The notes under the pieces were generated by a model. The model was not told the origin of the DNA. It saw nothing but the letters and a program-made list of their open reading frames with translations, and did not search any database. A DNA stretch of 18,715 nt from Fidelibacterota bacterium. Lineage in GTDB: Bacteria > Marinisomatota > Marinisomatia > Marinisomatales > TCS56. The stretch spans positions 1 to 18,715 of the forward strand of contig DAOWAH010000009.1 in the NCBI GenBank assembly GCA_030634675.1. The letters are read 5' to 3'. The position numbers and the translations under genes were made by a program. Shown one piece after another: positions 8,478 through 16,081 of the stretch. Every line of letters begins with the position of its first letter. Position 1 is the stretch's first letter.

Positions 8478-8498
8478 GATTCTTATCCTTTCTATACC

Positions 8499-8511
8499 AC
8501 CCCTTTGGGGT
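8499..8511 (-). repeat. REP-like palindrome R1 (inner right)
   Basis: ACCCC-TTT-GGGGT on plus, that is ACCCC-AAA-GGGGT on minus, 21 bases before the transposase start. The loop differs from the other three units but stem length and position match. It lies in inverted orientation to the left units. Confidence 0.5.
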
Positions 8512-8545
8512 TTTTCACTTTACACATTTTCATTATAATCTTATC

Positions 8546-8558
8546 ACCCTTTCAGGGT
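8546..8558 (-). repeat. REP-like palindrome R2 (outer right)
   Basis: On minus it reads ACCCT-GAA-AGGGT followed by GATAAGATT, close to the left unit ACCCC-GAA-GGGGT with GATATGATG. With the unit at 8499-8511 it forms the right-hand half of a mirrored arrangement around the transposase remnant. Confidence 0.55.
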
Positions 8559-8645
8559 TTCTGAATTATTCTCTACAAAGTGTTTATCAGACTCTCTTTT
8601 ACCGTTGTTTTAAATTGGCATGACACTAGTTTAGATTCAATTTTA

Positions 8646-10640
8646 TTAATTAACCTGATCTAACCGTGGAATATTAGCCCGGATCTTTGCCACCGGTAGA
8701 TTAATCAAATCATTGAAGGTAAATTTACCATCCTCAGTGACCCGACCGATTGTAGTCGATGGTACGCCAACATTCATACAGATTCGTTCAAATTCCATCA
8801 GATCATTTTCATCCAAGGTGATCAATACCACCCCCTGTGATTCGCCAAACAACAGCTCGGCGGGTAGCAATTTCCGTGACAGGTGGATCCGGGCACCGAG
8901 ACCTTCCTGGGCATAGATGAGACTGGTCGCGATCGCCGCCGACAGACCACCGGACCCAATGCTGAAAGCTGACCTAATAAAATTCCCTTCGATTCCCCGG
9001 ATGACGGTCTCTTGTAAACGTCGTTCCATGCCAAAGTCCAATGATGGAAAACTGCCAGCGGTAGAATTGTGAATGTGCTGCATATATTGCGAACCACCCA
9101 ACTCGCCGCGCAAACTACCGAGCATGGTAATGAAATCACCTTCGTCCTTAAAGGTGAATGTAACCGGCTCCTGTCGGGGACTAACAGTACCGACAATGCC
9201 GATACTCGGGGAGCTATGCTGAACAGCAGTTACTTTATCCGAATAAATACCTGTCAGTTGCAAGCCAAGTTTGTTACAGGCATTGGTGATCCCTTTTACT
9301 ACCTGGTTGAAGTTTAATAAATAGTCCGGATCCTGGTCTTGGTGACTCTGCACATGAGCAATTATCTGCCGGGGACGTCCGCCGGCACAGGCCATCCGCC
9401 GGGCTGATTCCGTTACCAGTATCTGCGCGGCTTGCTGTTGATTAATAATTGACAGGCGGTGATTCTGCCCGATATCGGTTAGATAGGGTTCTTCCAGAAC
9501 TATTCTCTGACAGTATGCTCCATATTGCCTGGCATTTCCATTACCCACAAACGGCAGCAATTTGAGTAGTTGTGAATTGTAGTTGCTTTTTTCAGAAATT
9601 ACCGGTTCTTCCGTGGTTTGCCTTTCACTTTCTTCCGGAGGATATAAGGTCGAGTATTCCTCAATTAAGCTGACGTCCGGATCAAAAAGGCCAGCCGGGA
9701 TATGGACCAGAATCTCGTTGCTCGCTGTGATTGTATAATCCGGAACTTCCTTTATCCGGCCAATAATATTGTAGGTCAAACCAAATTCATTTAACAGTAG
9801 CTGTAATTCTTCTTCATAGCCATTCTGAATTTGAACCAGAAATAACCGGTTAATATTGTTCAATGGATCCGAATTTTTAGTATCCGGCGGCGAACTAATC
9901 CGGATATCAATTCCAACTTGATTCGCTATCAGAAAATCAACAACATCGTTGGCACAATTTTGGGCAGTCGAGTCGGTCATTCTGATAATCCAGGGTTTGG
10001 ATATTAACAGCTGCAGTGTTTTTATTATATTATTACGGAGGTTTTGTATTCGATTATTAGGGACGTGCGAATCAAGGTCAACATTAACCGCTACCAGAAT
10101 ACCCTGACTGGGATTGGTCAGTTCCGAAACCGGTTTAACCGGAATACCAAGCACCATTAAATCCGCAAACGCTGCATTGCCAGACAAATAGGTTCTGCGA
10201 GGCAGAATCTGCAGATCTAAGTCCTTGGCCTGCCGTTGCAATTTTCTGGCAATTTTGTCAAATACTGGCGTTTCGTGATTCAGTAGACTTCCGCTAATAA
10301 TTACCACCCGCGGTAAGCACCTTTTTAGCAGTATTTTCTGAATCAAGGCGTGAAAAGCCAGCGGAAGATCCTTCTCAGTATTATTCCCGGTAATCTCGAT
10401 AACCAATCCGTTCTCCGGCTTAGCACCGTATTCATCAGCCAGTAGTGCATCATCCTGAACGGTTCGGGCACGATTGATTATATCCTGATAAGGAAAACGA
10501 CGATAAAATTCATGCCACAAACAGGTAATCGTGGTTCGTTCATATTCTGTCGGAATTCTCCCTAAGGATTTACGCAGATATTCCTGTTCGTGATCAGTCA
10601 ATCTATCGTGTCTGGTTTTTTTACCCATCCCAGTTCTCAT
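8646..10640 (-). CDS. Degenerate PurL-family protein (FGAM synthase-like, probable pseudoenzyme)
   Basis: A 664-residue protein that follows the PurL (phosphoribosylformylglycinamidine synthase II) layout from end to end but has lost its signature residues. LTDHEQEYLRKSLGRIPTEY (14-33) matches the PurL N-terminus, but the following WSEHC is WHEFY (42-46). The KIESHNHPS site appears as IEITGNNTE (81-89). In the second half QYGAYCQRIVL, ESARRMACAGG (411-421), GIVGTV (481-486), GELGGSQYM (512-520) and LFGESQG (597-603) are recognisable, while LNFG, GNVSLYNE and HDxSDGGL are replaced (the last is FSIGSGGL, 559-566). Loss of ATP and substrate ligands makes catalysis unlikely; an intact long frame suggests a retained non-enzymatic role. 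It lies 13 bases after recX as last gene of the recA block. Start is ATG 10640 or 10628. Confidence 0.75.
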   Translation of the reverse strand: MRTGMGKKTRHDRLTDHEQEYLRKSLGRIPTEYERTTITCLWHEFYRRFPYQDIINRARTVQDDALLADEYGAKPENGLVIEITGNNTEKDLPLAFHALIQKILLKRCLPRVVIISGSLLNHETPVFDKIARKLQRQAKDLDLQILPRRTYLSGNAAFADLMVLGIPVKPVSELTNPSQGILVAVNVDLDSHVPNNRIQNLRNNIIKTLQLLISKPWIIRMTDSTAQNCANDVVDFLIANQVGIDIRISSPPDTKNSDPLNNINRLFLVQIQNGYEEELQLLLNEFGLTYNIIGRIKEVPDYTITASNEILVHIPAGLFDPDVSLIEEYSTLYPPEESERQTTEEPVISEKSNYNSQLLKLLPFVGNGNARQYGAYCQRIVLEEPYLTDIGQNHRLSIINQQQAAQILVTESARRMACAGGRPRQIIAHVQSHQDQDPDYLLNFNQVVKGITNACNKLGLQLTGIYSDKVTAVQHSSPSIGIVGTVSPRQEPVTFTFKDEGDFITMLGSLRGELGGSQYMQHIHNSTAGSFPSLDFGMERRLQETVIRGIEGNFIRSAFSIGSGGLSAAIATSLIYAQEGLGARIHLSRKLLPAELLFGESQGVVLITLDENDLMEFERICMNVGVPSTTIGRVTEDGKFTFNDLINLPVAKIRANIPRLDQVN

Positions 10641-10653
10641 TAAAATGCATTAG

Positions 10654-11169
10654 TTATTTGATTAATTTTCTTTCGTACATAACAGTCCTAATGTGCTCCC
10701 AAGCAAAGCCTTTGCGGGTCAGGAAATCAATTATTTTCTTTTGCTGTTTTTTATCCGATTCGTTTATAGCCAAATTTTTTTTATCCAATAATTCACCGAT
10801 CAGTTTTATTTCAGAGCCCTCCGGGTAAAATTCTTGGACTACCTGTTTGATAATCGTTTTATCCACCTGGAAACGCATCAGCTCGGCCGAAATGGCGAAA
10901 GGACCTAAATGCTTTAATTTTATTTTATCGCTGGTAAACGTACGGGCAAATTCCAGATCGTTAAGATAACCTTTAGATTCCAAATAATCCAGAAGCGGAT
11001 CGATTTCGGCTATGATCCAGCCCTTATCAATTAACCGTCGCTTCAGTTCGGCCCTGCTCCGAACCCGGTAACTTAACAAATTAAGGGCCGAATCCTTTAA
11101 TTTCTGTTGATCACTTTTTTCTAATAATTCAGCGATCTCCTTTTCTTCCAGGAGGTCTCCGGGATGCAC
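10654..11169 (-). CDS. recX: RecX, RecA regulator (start codon unresolved)
   Basis: Small helical-repeat protein that binds RecA filaments and modulates recombinase activity. From the first usable start, a GTG at 11169, the product is 171 residues. It contains LLSYRVRSRAELKRRLIDKG, a YLNDLEFARTF segment and the third three-helix repeat, all typical of RecX. However, family members normally carry about 40 further N-terminal residues, and matching sequence is present in the same frame upstream of the GTG (see the adjoining entry). The GTG is therefore probably not the true start. It follows recA directly, a common linkage, and precedes the PurL-like gene by 13 bases. RecX identity is firm; its 5' end is not. 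Confidence 0.9.
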   Translation of the reverse strand: MHPGDLLEEKEIAELLEKSDQQKLKDSALNLLSYRVRSRAELKRRLIDKGWIIAEIDPLLDYLESKGYLNDLEFARTFTSDKIKLKHLGPFAISAELMRFQVDKTIIKQVVQEFYPEGSEIKLIGELLDKKNLAINESDKKQQKKIIDFLTRKGFAWEHIRTVMYERKLIK

Positions 11170-11325
11170 CGGATGGGCAAGAAAAACGTCTCCGGGGATA
11201 CCAAAAACGCGTCCGTCTGCTAAAAATATTGTACGCCGGTCGGACCTACGGCGCTGTTCCTTAACATTGGTAACTTTAGTTTTCGGGTTGATCTTCGGTT
11301 TCCTCTTCCAGACCCATGAACGCTT
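11170..11325 (-). other. In-frame N-terminal extension of recX lacking a standard start codon
   Basis: Reading the recX frame upstream of the GTG at 11169 gives a continuous open stretch back to a TAA at 11326-11328. It encodes [18 protein letters not shown], then FLADGRVFGIPGDVFL, which resembles the usual RecX N-terminus (a basic strand, then a ..DG..F.. hairpin). No ATG, GTG or TTG occurs in it. It crosses the recA stop (11276-11278) in the +1 frame relative to recA. Possible initiators are a rare codon such as ATC at 11290-11292, which has GGAAGAGG about 9 bases before it, or a frameshift from the recA end. This is sequence fact plus inference on the start. Confidence 0.65.
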
Positions 11326-12301
11326 TTACCTGTGAAATTATTTTAGCCATTGTATCGGCATTATCACACAGGTAGTTCTTGGCGTTTTCGCGACCTTGAC
11401 CGATCCTTTCATCACCAAATGAATACCAGGAACCGGTTTTTTGAACGATATCGCCTTTAAGAGCCAAATCAATGATATCACCTTCATAAGAAATTCCATG
11501 ACCAAACATGATGTCAAACTCGCTTTTCTTGAATGGCGGGGCTACCTTGTTTTTGACTACTTTCACACGCACCCGGTTACCAACACTTTCACCGCCGTCC
11601 ATGATGGAAGTGATCCTGCGGATGTCCATTCGGATCGATGTATAGAATTTCAGTGCACGTCCACCGGATGTCGTTTCAGGATTGCCAAACATTACACCGA
11701 TTTTTTCGCGAATCTGGTTGATGAAAATGACACAGGTATTGGATTTATGAACTGTTCCGGTGAGTTTCCGTAAGGCCTGGGACATCAGTCGGGCTTGCAA
11801 GCCTATAAAAGAATCGCCCATATCACCTTCCAGTTCAGCACGAGGTACCAGGGCCGCCACCGAATCGATGACAATCACATCCAGCGCTCCACTACGCACC
11901 AGGGTCTCGGTGATTTCCAAAGCCTGCTCACCGGTATCGGGCTGGGAGATCAGTAATTGCTCGGTGTCCACACCCAAATTTTTCGAATATTCCGGATCAA
12001 GGGCATGTTCTGCGTCAATAAAAGCCGCGTACCCACCGGTTTTCTGTGCTTCCGCAATGATGTGCAAACCCAATGTTGTTTTACCACCCGCTTCGGGACC
12101 AAATATTTCTACTATTCTTCCCCGGGGGACACCACCTACGCCAAGTGCAATATCAAGTGACATACAACCGGTTGAGATTACATTTTCCATAATTCGGGGG
12201 TTATCACTCCCCAAACGCATAATCGATCCTTTACCAAATTGCCGGTCCACCTGGCTGATGGCTAATTCCAAGGCACGTGCTTTTTTATCTATTGTAGCCA
12301 T
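11276..12301 (-). CDS. recA: RecA recombinase
   Basis: ATP-dependent strand-exchange protein central to homologous recombination, SOS induction and transformation. It has 341 residues, a normal length with a short acidic C-terminal tail. Walker A is GPEAGGKT (68-75) in place of the usual GPESSGKT but still fits GxxxxGKT. The [20 protein letters not shown] segment, [20 protein letters not shown] (loop 2) and [14 protein letters not shown] are all conserved. The start is well supported: AAGGAGTGA lies just before the ATG, formed by the last codons and stop of thpR, three bases upstream. It is embedded in the long minus-strand series, and I see no separate promoter or recognisable LexA-type box in front of it. 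Confidence 0.98.
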   Translation of the reverse strand: MATIDKKARALELAISQVDRQFGKGSIMRLGSDNPRIMENVISTGCMSLDIALGVGGVPRGRIVEIFGPEAGGKTTLGLHIIAEAQKTGGYAAFIDAEHALDPEYSKNLGVDTEQLLISQPDTGEQALEITETLVRSGALDVIVIDSVAALVPRAELEGDMGDSFIGLQARLMSQALRKLTGTVHKSNTCVIFINQIREKIGVMFGNPETTSGGRALKFYTSIRMDIRRITSIMDGGESVGNRVRVKVVKNKVAPPFKKSEFDIMFGHGISYEGDIIDLALKGDIVQKTGSWYSFGDERIGQGRENAKNYLCDNADTMAKIISQVKAFMGLEEETEDQPEN

Positions 12302-12304
12302 AAA

Positions 12305-12892
12305 TCACTCCTTATTGGATGGTGATGAAAAATAATGGGTTCCCAAATTGGTATATACTGGGCCACCCGGTAATAATTCACTGGAAATCAAATGTATACG
12401 GTCAGTGACTAAAGGAATATTTTCATATTCGGTCTGAAGAAACGAACTTATATCAGGGGTATGTTTCTGAGGATATCTAATGCGGGCAATGGTAACATGG
12501 GGTTTAAAACGTTCACTTTCATCCGGGAAACCGAATTTTTCCATAACACGGTGAACTTGCTGAACTAAAACAAATAATTTTTTTAGATCACCTTCCAGCC
12601 CCAACCACAAAACGCGTGGTCGGCTGGGAGTCGGGAAACAACCGGTGCCGGTGATTTGCATTTTAATCGGCTGGAATTGAGTAACCATATTATTCAGACG
12701 GTCATTTAGTTTATGAATCAGATCCTCAGGAGTTGGTCCATTAAATTTTACAGTCACGTGGATTGAATTCGGATGAACCCATTTCAGGACTTTCCGCTGC
12801 GCTTCGATCGTGGTTTTCAGCATGTCTTGAACAGTTCGGACCTGGTTTGGTACCGAAAGGGCAATGAATGTTCTAAGCAGTCTCTCAGGCAT
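12305..12892 (-). CDS. thpR: RNA 2',3'-cyclic phosphodiesterase (2H family, LigT/ThpR)
   Basis: Hydrolyses 2',3'-cyclic phosphate ends of RNA, a role in RNA end repair. The 195-residue product begins PERLLRTFIALSVP, the family's usual first strand, and carries both catalytic His-x-Thr motifs: IHVTVKF (His45, Thr47) and PHVTIAR (His132, Thr134). A TTG at 12904 would add four residues, but the ATG at 12892 gives the normal N-terminus and was chosen. It overlaps the end of cinA by 8 bases. Its last codons form the recA ribosome site. The thpR-cinA-recA proximity is seen in many bacterial genomes. Confidence 0.92.
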   Translation of the reverse strand: MPERLLRTFIALSVPNQVRTVQDMLKTTIEAQRKVLKWVHPNSIHVTVKFNGPTPEDLIHKLNDRLNNMVTQFQPIKMQITGTGCFPTPSRPRVLWLGLEGDLKKLFVLVQQVHRVMEKFGFPDESERFKPHVTIARIRYPQKHTPDISSFLQTEYENIPLVTDRIHLISSELLPGGPVYTNLGTHYFSSPSNKE

Positions 12893-14099
12893 TTTCCAGC
12901 TCAAGTCTAATCATATTTAAGGCAACTTGGCTACTAAGACGTTTATTCATCTTGCGATTGAAATGAAAATAAAATTTACGAACGCCAACGCCTTGATCGG
13001 ATGCGAATCCACAAAATACCAGGCCTACCGGTTTGGTGGCAGTTCCTCCACCGGGACCGGCTATTCCGGTAGTAGAAACACCAATATCGGAGTTCAGGCA
13101 ATTCCTTACACCCACTGCCATTTCAATGGCCGTTTCTTCGCTTACGGCACCAAACTTAATTAGTGTTTCTTCTTTCACTCCTAAAATTTCAGATTTTACA
13201 GCATTGCTGTAGGCAATTATACCACCCAGCAGATAGTCTGAACTGCCTGGTACCTCGGTCAGTCGATGACCAATCAATCCACCGGTACAGGATTCTGCAG
13301 TGGCAATGGTTAAACCCCGGTCTGTTAGTATTTTGCCGACAACTTCCTCCAGACCGGTGGCACCATAACCATAAATATATTTACCAACTAAGGCTTGAAT
13401 ATGAGATTTGAGTTTATTTACAGCTTCGTAATCAGAACCGATCAATCGTATATCAACTCCGGTAATGCGGGGCAGGTAGGCCATGGTTACTGTGGGAAAT
13501 TGGTTATGAATCTGACTCATTTTTTCCGCCAAGGCCGATTCCATAATCCCGGTTGTCCTGATTACCTCCACGGTTGCCGACGGTAGAGCCGGTTTGATAA
13601 GCGGTAAAACTGATTCGGAATACATGGCTTTCATTTCGGGTGGTACGCCGGGTAGAATAAAAAGGCGTTTTTGAGCCTTGGTTATAATAGCTCCCCGGGC
13701 GGACCCAATCGGATTAGGAATGATTGTCTGTCCTTGCGGTAATACAGCCTGATTTCTGTTAATCTCGGGAATCACGCGACCGGCCCGTTTGAATCGCGTT
13801 CGTAATTCCTGCCAGTAAAGTTCATCAAATTCCAGGTTAATATTGTAATAATCAGAGATTGTGCGCAATGTAATATCATCATGAGTAGGACCCAAACCAC
13901 CGGTGAAAATCACCTCATCTGTATTATCCGGAATCGATTCCAGGGCTGATTGAATAGCACCAGCCTGATCTCCGATAGTCAAATGCCAGACGGGCGCCAA
14001 CCCGATCCGGGTCAATTCTCGACCAAGCCAGGCTGCATTGGTATCATCAATAAAGCCGGTCAACAACTCATTACCGACAGTAATAATTCCGACGTTCAT
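12885..14099 (-). CDS. cinA: CinA: molybdopterin-binding-like domain plus NMN amidohydrolase domain
   Basis: Two-domain protein of 404 residues. The N-terminal MoCF-like domain (about 1-170; GNELLTGF at 9-16, FTGGLGPTHDD at 65-75, ILPGVPPEM) corresponds to the COG1058 ADP-ribose pyrophosphatase-type activity. The C-terminal CinA domain (about 250-404; IATAESCTGGLIG, GGIIAYSN, GAVSEETA, STTGIAGPGGG) is the nicotinamide mononucleotide deamidase PncC type. Together they salvage pyridine nucleotide by-products, and the gene is often linked to recA and competence. ATG at 14099 overlaps the pgpA stop in an ATGA junction, so translational coupling is likely. Confidence 0.95.
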   Translation of the reverse strand: MNVGIITVGNELLTGFIDDTNAAWLGRELTRIGLAPVWHLTIGDQAGAIQSALESIPDNTDEVIFTGGLGPTHDDITLRTISDYYNINLEFDELYWQELRTRFKRAGRVIPEINRNQAVLPQGQTIIPNPIGSARGAIITKAQKRLFILPGVPPEMKAMYSESVLPLIKPALPSATVEVIRTTGIMESALAEKMSQIHNQFPTVTMAYLPRITGVDIRLIGSDYEAVNKLKSHIQALVGKYIYGYGATGLEEVVGKILTDRGLTIATAESCTGGLIGHRLTEVPGSSDYLLGGIIAYSNAVKSEILGVKEETLIKFGAVSEETAIEMAVGVRNCLNSDIGVSTTGIAGPGGGTATKPVGLVFCGFASDQGVGVRKFYFHFNRKMNKRLSSQVALNMIRLELENA

Positions 14100-14557
14100 A
14101 ACCAGTAAAAGAATATAATATGTGAAATTCCCACCGCAAACAGACCGGCTGCCAAGTCATCTGTCATTATTCCCCAGCCTTTTGGTAATTTTTGTAGTCT
14201 GTTGATTGGCCATGGTTTAACAATATCAAAAATTCTGAAAAGTACAAACGCAATCAAACCTGCTGTCCAGGTTTGTGGAAGCGCACAGAGGGCAACCCAC
14301 TGTCCGACCCATTCATCGATGACAATATAATCAGGATCGTTTTGCTGATAGTGGTCTTCTATAATAGTAGAAGTCCGTACACCAATCACAGTTAGTAGAA
14401 TTATCATGGTAAAAAATATTGGCAAGACAATTACAGACGCTGGAAGAAGCAACCAAACCAGAACGGCTGTTAGACTGCCCCAGGTCCCCGGGGCACCGGG
14501 AATCCGGCCGATTTTTCCGACGGTGGCAAGCCACTCAGCCAGATGGGTATTTTTCAC
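14096..14557 (-). CDS. pgpA: Phosphatidylglycerophosphatase A
   Basis: Membrane phosphatase that removes phosphate from phosphatidylglycerol phosphate to give phosphatidylglycerol. The 153-residue protein has the PgpA motifs GAPGTWGSL near the N-terminus, VIDEWVGQW, FRIFDIVKPWPI and GIMTDDLAAG, with three to four hydrophobic spans. The start is a GTG that overlaps the pgsA stop in a GTGA junction, and its own stop overlaps cinA. It sits directly after the gene for the preceding pathway step, so the pair carries out two consecutive reactions. Confidence 0.95.
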   Translation of the reverse strand: MKNTHLAEWLATVGKIGRIPGAPGTWGSLTAVLVWLLLPASVIVLPIFFTMIILLTVIGVRTSTIIEDHYQQNDPDYIVIDEWVGQWVALCALPQTWTAGLIAFVLFRIFDIVKPWPINRLQKLPKGWGIMTDDLAAGLFAVGISHIIFFYWL

Positions 14558-15153
14558 TGATTAGCAGTTAGAAATTGTTTAATAGCACCCCGGTTGGTCG
14601 TGAGATATGCGATACCGGTTATCACCGTAAAGATAGTCGTTATCAGGGTGACAACATAGATGAAATGATATTGAACTATCAGGTGCAGGATAAATTTCAG
14701 TGGTTCCAGATTCAAAGCCTTTAGGCCCAGAAATAGCAAGATAAAAATAATGATACTAATCTGGATAACGGTTTTGGTCTTGGCGATTTTACTGGTAATC
14801 ATGATAAATCCCTTATGGGACATGACGATACGCAATCCAGTAACAAACAGATCGCGGAAAATGATCAGGGCAACCATCCAGTATTCCACCACACCCATCA
14901 CAGCAAAAGATATAAAAGCGGAAGAAACCAGGATTTTATCAGCCAGAGGATCCAGAAACTTACCGGTCTCCGTTACTTGATCATTTTTTCGCGCCAGGTA
15001 GCCATCATAAGCATCGGTAATCGAAGCAACTACAAAAATGAATAGCGCCCATGACTTAGCCCAGGGATGGTCATAAAACAAACAAATTATGAAAAACGGT
15101 GTCATTAATATGCGCCCGATTGTAAGAGTATTTGGTAAGTTTATTATCGTCAT
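14554..15153 (-). CDS. pgsA: CDP-diacylglycerol-glycerol-3-phosphate 3-phosphatidyltransferase
   Basis: Membrane enzyme that makes phosphatidylglycerol phosphate from CDP-diacylglycerol and glycerol-3-phosphate. At 199 residues it is normal size. It has the NLPNTLTIGRI start typical of PgsA and the CDP-alcohol phosphotransferase motif DG-x2-AR-x8-G-x3-D-x3-D at residues 50-72 (Asp50, Asp68 and Asp72 visible). Several membrane helices follow. The ATG overlaps the recR stop by four bases (ATGA), and the stop overlaps pgpA. The NLPN start and the PgpA neighbour favour PgsA over other members of the family. Confidence 0.95.
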   Translation of the reverse strand: MTIINLPNTLTIGRILMTPFFIICLFYDHPWAKSWALFIFVVASITDAYDGYLARKNDQVTETGKFLDPLADKILVSSAFISFAVMGVVEYWMVALIIFRDLFVTGLRIVMSHKGFIMITSKIAKTKTVIQISIIIFILLFLGLKALNLEPLKFILHLIVQYHFIYVVTLITTIFTVITGIAYLTTNRGAIKQFLTANQ

Positions 15154-15743
15154 AACGAGGTTCTTCCCTCTATCGCTCTGATTAAAGTGGCATCATCAGT
15201 GTATTCCAGATCACTGCCAACCGGAAGCCCGCGAGCCAATCGGGTAACAATGACTCCGCGTGAATTTAACAATTTTGCAAGATATAATGCAGTCGTCTCG
15301 CCTTCCACACTGGGATTGGTGGCTACTATGATTTCACTGTCATGATTAATACGGGGCAATAGTGAATCAATATTCAGATCGTCAGGTCCTATGCCATCTA
15401 ATGGTGATAGCACACCACCCAATACATGATAAAGGCCGTAAAAACTATTAGTTCTTTCAAAAGCATAAATATCAGCCGCTTCTTCAACAACGCAAATCAG
15501 ATTTCTATTCCGCTTGGAATCTAAGCAAATTTCGCAGGTTTCTTCTTCGGTGATACCACCACAGATATCGCAAAACCTGATTTTTGTTTTCATATCCAAT
15601 ATGGCCTGAGCCAATTGGACCGCTGTTTCATCAGAGGCGTTCAACAGGTGGAAAGCCATTCTACGAGCCGTCTTTCGACCAATACCCGGAAATTTTGCAA
15701 ATTGCTCAATCAGGCGATTGATGCTGTCAGGAATAAACCCCAT
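15150..15743 (-). CDS. recR: Recombination mediator RecR
   Basis: Ring-forming DNA-binding protein of the RecFOR pathway that helps load RecA on gapped DNA. The 197-residue protein has the full layout: helix-hairpin-helix FAKFPGIGRKTARRMAFHL (15-33), a four-Cys zinc finger (Cys58, Cys61, Cys70, Cys73), a Toprim domain (LICVVEEAADIYAFE at about 82-96; IIVATNPSVEGETTALYL at about 138-155) and the C-terminal RLARGLPVGSDLEY segment. It starts three bases after ybaB, and dnaX-ybaB-recR is one of the most conserved bacterial gene orders. Confidence 0.97.
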   Translation of the reverse strand: MGFIPDSINRLIEQFAKFPGIGRKTARRMAFHLLNASDETAVQLAQAILDMKTKIRFCDICGGITEEETCEICLDSKRNRNLICVVEEAADIYAFERTNSFYGLYHVLGGVLSPLDGIGPDDLNIDSLLPRINHDSEIIVATNPSVEGETTALYLAKLLNSRGVIVTRLARGLPVGSDLEYTDDATLIRAIEGRTSL

Positions 15744-15746
15744 CGA

Positions 15747-16073
15747 TCACATACCTGGTATTTTTAATCCCCCCAGCATTCCGCCGGTAACCGAAGTCAT
15801 ACGGTTTTGTGATTCTTCCTGTGATTTTTTGAGTCCCATATTGACAGCAGAAATAATCAGGTCTTCCAGCATCTCAACATCTTCTTCCAGAGCTTCAGGC
15901 CGAATTTTTAATTCCAATAATTCCTGTTTCCCATTAACTTGTACTTTTATTAAACCGCCCCCGACTTCTGCATCTACAATCAGGTCTTCCAATTCATTCT
16001 GAACTGATTCAATTCGTTTTTGAATCTCCTGAGCCTGTTTTAAAATGTTAGTCATATTTCCTTTATTAATCAT
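15747..16073 (-). CDS. ybaB: YbaB/EbfC family nucleoid-associated protein
   Basis: Small dimeric DNA-binding protein. The 108 residues include NILKQAQEIQKRIESVQNEL, the alternating strand region VGGGLIKVQVNGKQELLELK and the C-terminal ENRM-like QNRMTSVTGGMLGG tail. Two starts are possible. ATG at 16073 has AGGAG five bases upstream, overlapping the dnaX stop region; ATG at 16055 is preceded by AAAGGA and gives the shorter N-terminus common in the family. I kept the outer start. It lies between dnaX and recR, the classic arrangement. Confidence 0.95.
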   Translation of the reverse strand: MINKGNMTNILKQAQEIQKRIESVQNELEDLIVDAEVGGGLIKVQVNGKQELLELKIRPEALEEDVEMLEDLIISAVNMGLKKSQEESQNRMTSVTGGMLGGLKIPGM

Positions 16074-16081
16074 CTTTGCTC

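Noticed and set aside
7832..8630. Short TAGTGTC/GACACTA inverted match flanking the transposase region
   Set aside because: Only seven bases over about 800, with no conserved ends or target duplication; expected by chance.
11760..12335. Long plus-strand open frame (191 codons) opposite recA
   Set aside because: It is the antisense shadow of recA, with no ribosome site or family resemblance.
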